This document shows positions 35,511 through 45,069 of a stretch of DNA of 45,411 nt, one piece after another (position 1 is the first letter of the stretch; each line of letters begins with the position of its first letter). The notes beneath the pieces were generated by a model that saw nothing but the letters and a program-made list of their open reading frames with translations, made no database searches and was not told the origin of the DNA. The stretch is from NCBI RefSeq assembly GCF_004348725.1, contig NZ_SMKR01000039.1, forward strand, positions 1-45,411, given 5' to 3'. Both the position numbers and the translations under genes were made by a program. The DNA comes from Kribbella turkmenica. Lineage in GTDB: Bacteria; Actinomycetota; Actinomycetes; Propionibacteriales; Kribbellaceae.

Positions 35511-36394
35511 CACGCCGCCCTCGTCCGCAGCCGGGGATTGAGCACGGTCTCCAGCGCCCGGCCGCACAACGTGAACGCCAGCACCACGATCACGATGCAC
35601 AGACCCGGCACGAGGATGTACCACCACGCACCGGCGGTGGCCGCGCCCCAGTCGTAGGAACCGCGCAACATCGTCCCCCAGGAAGTCTTGTTCGCACTCA
35701 CGCCGAGGAACGCGAGCGTCGACTCGGTGACGATCGCGCTCGCCACCTCGAGCGTCGTACTTGCCAACAGCAACGGTGCGACGTTCGGCAGCACGTGCCG
35801 GGTGGTGATGTGCCAGTGGCCGGCGCCGAGGGCGAGCGACCGTTCGATGTACGGGCGTGCTTCGACAGCGAGCGTCTGCGCCCGGATCAGCCGGGCCGTC
35901 GACGGCCACGAGGTCACGCCGATCGCGACGATGATGGTCGCCGTGCTGCCGCCGAGGATCGCGGCCAGCACGAGGGCGGTGACCAGCGACGGCAGCACCA
36001 GGAACCAGTCGGTGATCCGCAGGATGATCGCACCGAGCCAGCCGCGGAAGTGCCCGGCCGCGATCCCGAGCACGGTGCCGATCACCATGCTCAGCAGGGC
36101 CGCGAGGAACCCGATCAGCAGCGAGGTCCGCGAACCCCACCAGACCATCTCCAGCACCGAGCGCCCGGACTCGTCGGTGCCCAGCGGGTCGTCCAGGCTG
36201 GGCGGCGCCATCTTCTCGCTGGTCCCGCTGACGACGTTCGTCACGCTGGAGTCGATGAACAGCGGCGCGATCAGCGCCAGCCCCACCGCCAGCACGAGGA
36301 TGACGAGGCCCGCCATCCCAGCCGTACGGGTCCGGAACTTACCCCAGAAACGGGCACCGGCCCGCCGACGCCGTATCCACGACACATTGCTCAT
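35510..36394 (-). CDS. oppC: Peptide ABC transporter permease (OppC-type)
   Basis: A 294-residue permease. A basic N-terminal tail precedes TM1 (MAGLVILVLAVGLALIAPLF), and an extracytoplasmic loop contains DPLGTDESGRSV, a hallmark of OppC/DppC. The coupling loop reads ERSLALGAGHWHITTRHVLPN. Six helices in all. The start overlaps the OppB-type stop by four bases (ATGA). It forms the channel with the OppB-type subunit. Confidence 0.93.
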   Translation of the reverse strand: MSNVSWIRRRRAGARFWGKFRTRTAGMAGLVILVLAVGLALIAPLFIDSSVTNVVSGTSEKMAPPSLDDPLGTDESGRSVLEMVWWGSRTSLLIGFLAALLSMVIGTVLGIAAGHFRGWLGAIILRITDWFLVLPSLVTALVLAAILGGSTATIIVAIGVTSWPSTARLIRAQTLAVEARPYIERSLALGAGHWHITTRHVLPNVAPLLLASTTLEVASAIVTESTLAFLGVSANKTSWGTMLRGSYDWGAATAGAWWYILVPGLCIVIVVLAFTLCGRALETVLNPRLRTRAA

Positions 36395-37434
36395 GCCGAC
36401 CTCACGCGCGGATCCAGAAGGTGGTAGACGACGTCGGCGAGCGTGTTCATCACGATCACCGACGCCGTGATCAACAGGAACGTGCCCTGCATCAAGGTGA
36501 AGTCCGGCACCCGGATCGCCTCGTAGAACAGCTGCCCGAGCCCCGGCCAGCTGAAGATCGCCTCGACCGTGACCGCACCGCCGACGACGAACCCGATCCG
36601 CATGAACACCAGCGTCACGGTCGGCAGCAGCGCGTTCGGTACGGCGTGCCTACGCCGGATGTCGTCGTCCCGCAGACCCTTCGCCCGCGCCGTGGTGATG
36701 TAGTCCTGCCCCACCTCGTCCAGCACCGACGACCGCATCACCAGCAGGTACTGCGCGTAGACGACGGCGACCATGGTCAGACACGGCAACACCATGTGCT
36801 GCGCGACGTCCAGAACATAGGCGAAACCTTCGGGCGCGTCCACGCTCGAGATTCCGCGGGTCGGGAAGACGCCGGGGATCGGCCCGACGCCGGCCGCGAA
36901 CACCATCAGCAGGAGCAGCCCGAGCCAGAACGTCGGCACCGACCACAGCACCAGTGAGATCGCGGTCGAGAACTTGTCGAACCGGCTGCCCGGCTTCCAG
37001 CCCGCCCGCGCGCCCTGCCAGATCCCGAGGCTGACCGCCATCACCAGCGCGGTCCCGGTGAGCAGCAGCGTGGACCCGATCCGCTCACCGATCAGGTCCA
37101 GCACCGGCCGCTTGTACTCGTACGACGTCCCGAGGTCGAACTGCAGCGTCTGCTTGACGAACTGCACGAACTGCTCCGGCAGGGACTTGTCCAGCCCGAG
37201 CCGGGCCCGTTCGAGATCGAGCTGCTCCGGCGTCATGTTCCGGCCCTGCGCGAGCGCCCGCACCGGGTCACCCGGCAGTAGCCGGAACAGGAAGAACGTC
37301 GCGACGATCACCATCGCGATGCTGACCAGGGCCCCGCCCGCCTTGGTCGCCGCGTACCGCAGCAGACCGTGGCGGGCCCGGGTCTCCTCCAGCGCCTCGA
37401 CAGCCGGTTGGCTGACCGGCGGTGTTGCTGTCAT
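36391..37434 (-). CDS. oppB: Peptide ABC transporter permease (OppB-type)
   Basis: A 347-residue permease. TM1 (GGALVSIAMVIVATFFLFRLLPGDPVR) carries the LPGDP motif of OppB/DppB. A large periplasmic region precedes the coupling loop TTARAKGLRDDDIRRRHAVPNALLP, and ADVVYHLLDPRVR closes the protein. The ATG overlaps the binding-protein stop by four bases (ATGA). Longer frame into the binding-protein gene rejected. Confidence 0.93.
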   Translation of the reverse strand: MTATPPVSQPAVEALEETRARHGLLRYAATKAGGALVSIAMVIVATFFLFRLLPGDPVRALAQGRNMTPEQLDLERARLGLDKSLPEQFVQFVKQTLQFDLGTSYEYKRPVLDLIGERIGSTLLLTGTALVMAVSLGIWQGARAGWKPGSRFDKFSTAISLVLWSVPTFWLGLLLLMVFAAGVGPIPGVFPTRGISSVDAPEGFAYVLDVAQHMVLPCLTMVAVVYAQYLLVMRSSVLDEVGQDYITTARAKGLRDDDIRRRHAVPNALLPTVTLVFMRIGFVVGGAVTVEAIFSWPGLGQLFYEAIRVPDFTLMQGTFLLITASVIVMNTLADVVYHLLDPRVRSA

Positions 37435-39230
37435 TCGCGCTCGTCGGCGGCACCCTGACGACGCCGCAGCACGAAGAACCCGGCGATCGCCAGTACGGCG
37501 ACGCCGCCCGCGACCCCCGCGATGACACCGGTGTTCGACCCACCCTCGGCCGCGGCCGTCTCGGTGGTCACCGCCTCGAGGGTGTAGAACGGCCAGTAGC
37601 CGCTGCCGCCGTACAGGATGCCCTTGTCCTCCGGGATCGGGGTGACACTGGCGATCCGGTCCTTGCGGTAGCCCTCGAGGTTGTTCGGGTAGTACAGCGC
37701 GATCACCGGCGCGTCGGTGTAGAGCCGCTCCTCCATCTTCTTGATGATCTCGGCGCGCTTCGGCCGGTCGAGCTCCTTCTGCTGCTGCTTGTAGAGGTCC
37801 TCGTACTGCGGGTCGCAGTAGAACGACTCGGTGCCGCCGCCCTCGCCGGACGCGGTCGGCCGCCGGCTGCACAGGTGCGTGGCCAGCACCTCCTCCGGGT
37901 CCGGATTCACCGACCAGCCGCTGATCGCGATGTCGAACAGCGCGGTCGTCCCGGTCTCCTCGCTGAACTTGCTGGAGTCGAGCCGCTTGGTGGACAGCTG
38001 GATGCCGATCTCCTTGAACCAGCCGGTCAGGTACTCGGCCAGCTTGTCCTCGATCGGGGCGTCGGTGTGGATGCTGAACCGGAACGCCAGCTTCTTCGAC
38101 CCGTCCGGCATCGTCCGGATGCCGTCGGCACCCTTCGTGTACCCGGCGTCGTCCAGGATCTTGTTGGCCCTGGCAAGGTCGTGCGTGACCTTCTGGTCGC
38201 CGCTCGCCTCCCAGAAGAAGTCCTTGTACATCGGCGGGATGATCGAGCCGTCGGCCGGCCTGGCCAGGCCGTTCTGCACCTCGTCGACCAGCTTCTGCTT
38301 GTCGATCGCGTAGTGCAGCGCCTGCCGGACCCGCTGGTCCTTCAGTGCCGGGTGACCGTCACCGATCGGCTTGTTGTCGCTGGTCGTCGCGCCGTGGTTG
38401 ATCTGCAAGTACGTCGCCCGCCGCCCGTCGGTGTTCCACTGGACGATGTTCTCGTCACCCTTCAGCGACTCGAAGTCCGGCGGTGCGAGCCGGCCGATCA
38501 GGTCGATGTCACCCTTCTTCAGCCCGACGATCGCGGCCGCCGGGTTGTCGTAGAAGATCATCTGCAGCTCGTCGATCTTCGGGGCGCCGCGCCAGTAGTT
38601 CGGGTTCGCCTCGAGCTTGACGTACTGGTCCTTCTTGCTCTCCACCGCGATGTACGGGCCGCTGCCCACGGTCGGGTACACGTCCGCCTCGTACTTCGAG
38701 ATGTCGGGGACCTTCTCCCAGACGTGCTTGGGCATGATCGGCACCGGGTTGTCCAGCATCGACGCCTGCGGGCTCTTGAGCTTGATGGTCAGCTCCTGGC
38801 CGTTCGCGCTCACGCTGGCGAAGTTCTCCACCGCCGGGCCGTTGCCGGTCTTGGCGCCGTCGTCGGTCATCATCTTGTTGAACGTCCAGGCCGCGTCGGC
38901 GGCGGTCACCGGCTGCCCGTCCGACCACTTCGTCTCCCGGATCTTGAAGGTCCAGGTGAGGCCGTCGGGCGACGTCGTCCAGGACTCGGCCAGGTCGGCG
39001 CTCGGCTGGAGCGTCTTGGAGTCGGGCACGGTCAGGAACCCGTACATCCAGCGCTGCAGCGATCCGGACACCAGCCGGACGGCCAGGAACGGGTTCATCG
39101 AGTCCACCGACTGGGTGACGCCGACCCGGATGACCTTCTCGGAGGGCTCGGCCGCGACGGCCGCCGTCCCCGGTAGTGCCAGTAGTGCGATGGCAGCCAG
39201 CGCCGCCAGGACCTTCCTCATCCGCCCCAC
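37431..39230 (-). CDS. oppA: Peptide-binding protein with C-terminal membrane anchor
   Basis: A 599-residue SBP_bac_5-type solute-binding protein. A Sec signal ends near AAVAAEPSEK with no lipobox Cys. The binding domain shows TWTFKIRETKWSDGQPVTAADAAW, DNPAAAIVGLKKGDIDLI, INHGATTSDN and RQALHYAIDKQKLVDEV. After an Ala/Glu/Gly-rich spacer, a single C-terminal helix (GVIAGVAGGVAVLAIAGFFVL) and RRRQ anchor it, replacing the usual lipid anchor. GTG at 39230 has GGAAGG close by; an ATG nine bases downstream is also possible. First gene of oppABCDF. Confidence 0.9.
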   Translation of the reverse strand: MGRMRKVLAALAAIALLALPGTAAVAAEPSEKVIRVGVTQSVDSMNPFLAVRLVSGSLQRWMYGFLTVPDSKTLQPSADLAESWTTSPDGLTWTFKIRETKWSDGQPVTAADAAWTFNKMMTDDGAKTGNGPAVENFASVSANGQELTIKLKSPQASMLDNPVPIMPKHVWEKVPDISKYEADVYPTVGSGPYIAVESKKDQYVKLEANPNYWRGAPKIDELQMIFYDNPAAAIVGLKKGDIDLIGRLAPPDFESLKGDENIVQWNTDGRRATYLQINHGATTSDNKPIGDGHPALKDQRVRQALHYAIDKQKLVDEVQNGLARPADGSIIPPMYKDFFWEASGDQKVTHDLARANKILDDAGYTKGADGIRTMPDGSKKLAFRFSIHTDAPIEDKLAEYLTGWFKEIGIQLSTKRLDSSKFSEETGTTALFDIAISGWSVNPDPEEVLATHLCSRRPTASGEGGGTESFYCDPQYEDLYKQQQKELDRPKRAEIIKKMEERLYTDAPVIALYYPNNLEGYRKDRIASVTPIPEDKGILYGGSGYWPFYTLEAVTTETAAAEGGSNTGVIAGVAGGVAVLAIAGFFVLRRRQGAADERE

Positions 39231-39263
39231 ACACCTTCCGCCCAGTCATGTGTATTGGGGAAG

Positions 39264-39293
39264 AAACCACACCAGCGAGCGCTCTCCTGTCAA
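39264..39293 (-). promoter_or_regulatory. Possible opp operon promoter
   Basis: Minus strand TTGACA (39293-39288), 18-bp spacer, TGGTTT (39269-39264), 34 bases before the GTG. The -35 is exact, the -10 poor, so this is only a candidate. Confidence 0.35.
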
Positions 39294-39371
39294 CGACTTG
39301 CGGAAATTTGTCACACGACCGTTTCCAACGACGGTGATAAATTTTTGAATCGTACGACGACCGGTCGCTGA

Positions 39372-40139
39372 TCAGTGCTTGGCGTTGCGCGACCAGGCGA
39401 ACGCGTACACGCCGAACGCGGCGATGCCGAGGGCCAGCACGGTCAGCAGCACCGAGCCGAACGGCTGCTCCTTGATCGTGCGCAAAGCGGTGTCCAGTCC
39501 GCCCGCCTTCTCCGGGTCGTAGCCGATCGCGGCCCAGCAGAACAAGGCTCCGGCGACGATGAACGCGACCCCCTTGGCGGCGTACCCGATCCGGCCGAGC
39601 AGGATGGTGACCTCGGAGACGCCGCCGACCAGGTCCTCGGTGAACTTCTTGGTCACCGACTTGGAGATCTGCCGGACCCCGATCCCGACGATCACCAGGC
39701 CGACCACGACGATCAGCGCCCGGCCGGCGCCGTGCTCCATCAGCCGGGCACTCAACGTGCGCTGACCGCCACTGCTGGAGCCACCGGACCCGGTCGCGAC
39801 CTTCACCGCACTGATGCCGAGGACCAGGTAGACCACGCCCCGGCCGGCCGACGACACCTTCTTCTCGGTGTCCAGGCCGCCGTACGTCAGCTCGAGCGCA
39901 CGCCAGATCACCAGCGCGAACAGGCCGATCGCGATCGTCCACAACAGGACGCCGCCGAGCGGTTTGCCGGCCAGCTCCTCGAGCGCACCCTGCTGTGACG
40001 CCTCTTGCGAGGACTTGCCCCACGCGAGTTGCAGGGCGATCCACGCGATCAGCAGATGCACGACGCCGTACCCGATCAAACCCACGGTGATCGCGTAGTC
40101 GTACCAGCGACTCGTGCGTACTTCCTGGGCGGTCCTCAT
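39372..40139 (-). CDS. DUF1206 membrane protein
   Basis: A 255-residue protein with six predicted helices arranged as three similar pairs, each beginning GxxGYGVVHLLIAW-, AGRGVVYLVLGIS- or RIGYAAKGVAFIVAG-like, the repeated DUF1206 unit. Function unknown. A strong AGGAGAGCA precedes the ATG. It follows the SpoIIM-like gene by 31 bases, so the two may share a transcript; the opp operon starts 141 bases further on. Confidence 0.88.
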   Translation of the reverse strand: MRTAQEVRTSRWYDYAITVGLIGYGVVHLLIAWIALQLAWGKSSQEASQQGALEELAGKPLGGVLLWTIAIGLFALVIWRALELTYGGLDTEKKVSSAGRGVVYLVLGISAVKVATGSGGSSSGGQRTLSARLMEHGAGRALIVVVGLVIVGIGVRQISKSVTKKFTEDLVGGVSEVTILLGRIGYAAKGVAFIVAGALFCWAAIGYDPEKAGGLDTALRTIKEQPFGSVLLTVLALGIAAFGVYAFAWSRNAKH

Positions 40140-40170
40140 TGCTCTCCTATACCCAGGAGACAAACAGAGC

Positions 40171-41169
40171 TCAGGCGGACACGGGTGCGGCGGCCTCGCG
40201 GTCGGCCTCGTCGATATCGCCGTACTCGCCGGTCCGGAAGGCCCGGCGGCCGAGTGTCCAGACGTAGACGACGAACCCGATCTCGGCCAGTACGCCGATG
40301 CCGACACGGACTGCGGTCGGCAGTGCGGACGGCGTGACGAACGCCTCGATCACGCCGGTGACCAGGAGGATCGCGGCCAGGCCGATGGCCATGCCGACGG
40401 TGGCGCGGCCGGTCTGTGCGAGCGCCTGCAGACGCGTCCGCGGCCCGGGGACGATCCAAGCCCAGCCGAGCCGCAGACCGGCGGCGGACGCGACGAAGAC
40501 CGCGGTCAGCTCGAGCAGGCCGTGCGGCGTGATCAGGCCGAAGAACACCTCCGCCCGGTCGTGACCGATCATCAGCCCGGCGTTGACACCCAGGTTGAGC
40601 GCGTTGTCCCAGAGGATGAAGACCGACGGCACCAGCAGGATGCCGAGAGCGAGTACCGCGGCGCTGATGGTGGCGTTGTTGATCCAGACCCGGAACGCGA
40701 AGTCCTGGGCCGGGTTCTCCGAGTAGTAGGCGGCGAAGTCCTTGTCGACCAACTCCTGCACCGCCGCGGCCGTGGCGAACGAACCCACCACCTCCGGATG
40801 CGCGATGATCCGCCAGGCGGCCCAGGCCGCGACCAGGTAGAAGAGCAGCCCGATCGTCAGCCACCAGCGTCTGGACGCGTACAACGCGGCCGGGAAACTC
40901 ACCAGGAAGTACTTCGAGATGTCACGCCAAACCGGCGCCTGCGCACCCGTCACGGCGCCGCGTGCGTCCGCGATCAGACCGGACAGCCGTCCAATCGACA
41001 CCGGGTCCGCCCCGGCGGCCCGCAGTGCGGCCAGGTGCGTGCCCACGCGCTGGTAAAGGGTGACGAGCTCCTCGGCCTCCGCGCCGCTCAGGCGGCGCTG
41101 CCGACGGGTCAGGTACGCCAACCGGTCCCACTGCGGCTGATGCACCGACACGAACGCCTCGACGTCCAC
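40171..41169 (-). CDS. SpoIIM-like (DUF95) membrane protein
   Basis: A 332-residue protein of the stage II sporulation protein M / DUF95 family. A helical N-terminal region (QPQWDRLAYLTRRQRRLSGAEAEELVTLYQRV) precedes about five membrane helices, with the conserved NNATISAAVLALGILLVPSVFILWDNALNLG and a GLITPHGLLELTAVFVASAAGLRLGW block. In actinobacteria the gene accompanies MoxR/DUF58 and RDD genes and need not be tied to sporulation. GTG at 41169 has GGGAGGAGGG upstream, divergent from the RDD gene by 79 bases. Confidence 0.9.
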   Translation of the reverse strand: MDVEAFVSVHQPQWDRLAYLTRRQRRLSGAEAEELVTLYQRVGTHLAALRAAGADPVSIGRLSGLIADARGAVTGAQAPVWRDISKYFLVSFPAALYASRRWWLTIGLLFYLVAAWAAWRIIAHPEVVGSFATAAAVQELVDKDFAAYYSENPAQDFAFRVWINNATISAAVLALGILLVPSVFILWDNALNLGVNAGLMIGHDRAEVFFGLITPHGLLELTAVFVASAAGLRLGWAWIVPGPRTRLQALAQTGRATVGMAIGLAAILLVTGVIEAFVTPSALPTAVRVGIGVLAEIGFVVYVWTLGRRAFRTGEYGDIDEADREAAAPVSA

Positions 41170-41248
41170 AGTGGCCCTCCTCCCGGTTCTGGCTCCCCGC
41201 GCTGGCAGACTAGCCGGACGCAGTGTCTCGGCAGGAGGGGGCGACCCA

Positions 41249-42274
41249 GTGTCCCAGCTGGTCACGGGCGAGGCAGTCGTCCTCCAGGTGCGGATCGCCC
41301 GGATGCCCACCCGGGCGCTGGCGTGTGCGATCGACGTGATCCTGCAGGCCATCGTGCTCGGGGTGCTGATCGGGCTGCTGGCCGGGTTCCTGATCGGCGG
41401 CGACGCGAGTGAGGCACTCGCGGTGGCGCTGATCTTCGTCACCGTCCTGGTCGTCGTGGTCGGCTATCGGGTGGTGATGGAGACGCTCACCCGCGGCCGG
41501 ACGCTCGGCAAGATGGTGCTCGGCCTCAAGGTGGTCCGCGACGACGGCAGCTCGATCCGGTTCCGGCACGCGCTGGTGCGGACGCTGTTCTGGTTCTTCG
41601 TCGACTTCGCGCCGTGGTTCGCGGCCAGCCCGGGAATCGTCGCGAGCCTGATGAACAAGCAGGGCAAGCGCATCGGCGACATGGTCGCCGGCACGGTGGT
41701 CATCCGCGAGCGCCACCAGCCGATGGCGTCGCCGCCGCTGTTCGTGCCGGGTCACCTGGTGCAGTGGGCGCAGTCGCTCGAACTGTCGCGGCTGTCGGAC
41801 GAGCTCGCCAACGCAGCCCGCGAGTACCTGGCGCGGTACACCGAACTGCTCCCGGACGCTCGCGCGGCGCTTGGGGACGCATTGGCTTACCGAGTCAGCG
41901 AGGTGACCGCACCGGCGCAGCCGGCGCCGATCGTGGCTCCGGCCTTCCTGTCCGCCGTACTGGCCGAACGCCGGCGGCGTGAGCTCACCCGGCTGGCCAC
42001 CGCTCGGCCGGCGCACACCGGCCCGTTCGGCCCGCCGAACCCGTATGCCGTGCCTGCCGGTCCCTCCGCCCCACCCAGCCCGTACGGCGCTCAGGCGCCT
42101 GTCGGTCCGGCTCCGGGCGCGCCTGGTCCGGCGAGCGGCTTCCCCGCGGCGGGTGCTTCGGTCCCGGCCGGCCCGTTCCCTGCGGCGGCTCCGCCGGCGC
42201 CGTACCGGCCTGCTGTGGTGAATCCCCAGGGTTGGGCGGCACCTGGCAGCAACGAAGCCGGGCAGTGGTCCTAG
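41249..42274 (+). CDS. RDD-family membrane protein
   Basis: A 341-residue protein. Residues ~15-165 are the RDD domain: ARMPTRALACAIDVILQAIV, YRVVMETLTRGRTLGKMVLGL (Arg-Thr-Leu-Gly-Lys) and NKQGKRIGDMVAGTVV. A helical cytoplasmic middle follows, then a ~90-residue Pro/Ala/Gly-rich tail with repeated PYG/PYA units. RDD proteins are implicated in Na+/H+ exchange or other transport; the role here is unknown. GTG at 41249 with AGGAGGGGG upstream was preferred to the open frame from 41171. Confidence 0.88.
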   Translation: MSQLVTGEAVVLQVRIARMPTRALACAIDVILQAIVLGVLIGLLAGFLIGGDASEALAVALIFVTVLVVVVGYRVVMETLTRGRTLGKMVLGLKVVRDDGSSIRFRHALVRTLFWFFVDFAPWFAASPGIVASLMNKQGKRIGDMVAGTVVIRERHQPMASPPLFVPGHLVQWAQSLELSRLSDELANAAREYLARYTELLPDARAALGDALAYRVSEVTAPAQPAPIVAPAFLSAVLAERRRRELTRLATARPAHTGPFGPPNPYAVPAGPSAPPSPYGAQAPVGPAPGAPGPASGFPAAGASVPAGPFPAAAPPAPYRPAVVNPQGWAAPGSNEAGQWS

Positions 42275-42284
42275 TCTTGCGACC

Positions 42285-43039
42285 ATGTCGCAATAGCGGA
42301 TTGGGCCGGGTGGCTGGAGCGGTGGGACGAGCAGCAGGCCGGGTACCTGCCGGATCGGGAAGAGCAGTTCGCGCAGATGCTGGAGATCGTGGGCCGGCTG
42401 GCCGGTGAGCCGGCGCGGTTCGTCGATCTCGCGTGCGGGCCGGGGTCGATCTCGGCGCGGGCAGTTCAGCGGTTCCCGTCGGCGGAGATCATCGGGGTGG
42501 ACCTCGACCCGTTCCTGCTGGAGATCGCGCGGCACGCGGTCACCGGAGCACGGTTCGCCGAGGCGGATCTGCGGGCCGCGGGGTGGGACGCCGTACCGGG
42601 TGATGGGCAGGTGGACGCGGTCTGCTCGGCCACGGCTCTGCACTGGCTCACTGGCTCGACCCCGCGGACCTGCGACACTGGCGCAGACGCTCGCACACCG
42701 GATCCGCCCCGGTGGTGTCTTCCTGAACGCCGACACGATGCGCCTCGGCCCGACCGAGGTCCCCCGCCTCGACGCGCTCGCCGTCGACCTGCGCAACCAG
42801 ATCTGGTCCGACTCGCACGCCGCCGGCGTCGAGGACTGGCAGATGTGGTGGGACGCCGCCGCCCGGGAACCCGCCTTCACCGACCTCCTCGCCGAGCGCA
42901 ACCACCGCTTCGCCGACCGCCCCAAGGGCCGCGACATCACCTTCACCGACGCCGTCGAGTCCTTCCGCAAAGCCGGCTTCACCGAAGTAGCCGTCCTCGC
43001 CCAGGTAGCCGACAACACCTCCTCACCGCCATCCGCTGA
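42285..43039 (+). pseudogene. Decayed SAM-dependent methyltransferase
   Basis: Pieces in different frames reconstruct a ~250-residue class I methyltransferase. ATG at 42285 reads three codons then hits TAG (42294), but one inserted base at the CAA restores ADWAGWLERWDEQQ. Motif I FVDLACGPGS and GVDLDPF follow in one frame. An 8-bp tandem duplication (CACTGGCT twice, 42641-42656) and a missing base near 42673 break it; IRPGGVFLNADTMRLG onward lies in another frame. A further missing base near 43017 separates the last residues LLTAIR and the stop at 43037-43039. Four independent lesions make a functional product unlikely. Lies directly after the RDD gene. Confidence 0.85.
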
Positions 43040-43077
43040 CACCCTGGTGGTTCGGACGGACAGCCGTCCATCGACAG

Positions 43078-43427
43078 ATGGACCTCATGCTGCGAGCCGG
43101 CGAGATAATCCCGGTGAAGGGCCGCCTGCTGACGGTGACTCCCACCGCCGCCGAGTGGCTCCCCCCGGTCCGCGGCCATCTGGTCGACGTCGCGCAGGCG
43201 CGCGGAACGATCACCTACGGCGGACTGCAGGCCGAGGTGGGTCTGCCTTACCTGCCGCGCGGCCTCGGGCGCCTGCTCGACCTGCTCTCCGAGGACTGCT
43301 TCCGCCGGAACGAGCCGTCCCTCGCGAGTCTCGTGGTCAGCAGCGCGACGGGCGAGGTCGGCAGCGACTTCGACGGCGACGCGGCTGCCGAGCGGCGCTG
43401 GTGTACAAGCGCTGGCGGCAGCCGTAG
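43078..43427 (+). pseudogene. Small conserved-type gene with a C-terminal frameshift
   Basis: The frame starts MDLMLRAGEIIPVKGRLLTV and includes ITYGGLQAEVGLPYLPRGLGR and EVGSDFDGDAAAERR, which looks like a small actinobacterial protein of unknown function. It then runs on into sequence antisense to ahcY without stopping until 45024. Shifting frame by one missing base near 43398 gives LVYKRWRQP and a stop at 43425-43427, a natural end just before the terminator. So the gene is either frameshifted or carries a sequence error. No clear ribosome-binding site. Confidence 0.6.
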
Positions 43428-43455
43428 TACCGAGCCGCACATCTGGGCGCTGACA

Positions 43456-43497
43456 CCACAAGACGCCCCACCGGGGGTCGGTGGGGCGTCCTTGTGG
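43456..43497. terminator. ahcY terminator
   Basis: CCACAAGACGCCCCACCG (43456-43473), loop GGGGT, and its complement at 43479-43497 with one bulged base. It begins 4 bases after the ahcY stop and also follows the plus-strand gene, so may act both ways. Confidence 0.85.
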
Positions 43498-43500
43498 GGA

Positions 43501-44949
<1,449 letters not shown>

Positions 44950-45009
44950 CCGCTTCCCGCTCCCCTGAAGACTGTGATTGCATCCTGCCTGCCAGAGCCT
45001 AGAGCGCCG

Positions 45010-45021
45010 AACCCACGGGTT
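45010..45021. repeat. 12-bp palindrome in the ahcY leader
   Basis: AACCC-AC-GGGTT, 5-bp arms, about 60 bases upstream of the ahcY ATG. It could be a small leader hairpin or an operator half; not a recognised riboswitch element. Confidence 0.4.
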
Positions 45022-45028
45022 TGATCGC

Positions 45029-45059
45029 CTGGTAGGTGTTTCTGACACTGAAATGTCAA
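45029..45059 (-). promoter_or_regulatory. Candidate ahcY promoter with overlapping palindrome
   Basis: Minus strand TTGACA (45059-45054) with TACCAG 19 bp downstream. The -35 overlaps the palindrome TGACA-CTGAAA-TGTCA at 45043-45058, which lies between ahcY and the divergent MerR-family gene. The long spacer is typical of MerR-controlled promoters, but the link is inferred. Confidence 0.5.
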
Positions 45060-45069
45060 GATTAGCCTC

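Noticed and set aside
44950..45069. SAH or SAM riboswitch in the ahcY leader
   Set aside because: I looked for the SAH-riboswitch core segments in the ~110-base leader and did not find them; only short palindromes are present.
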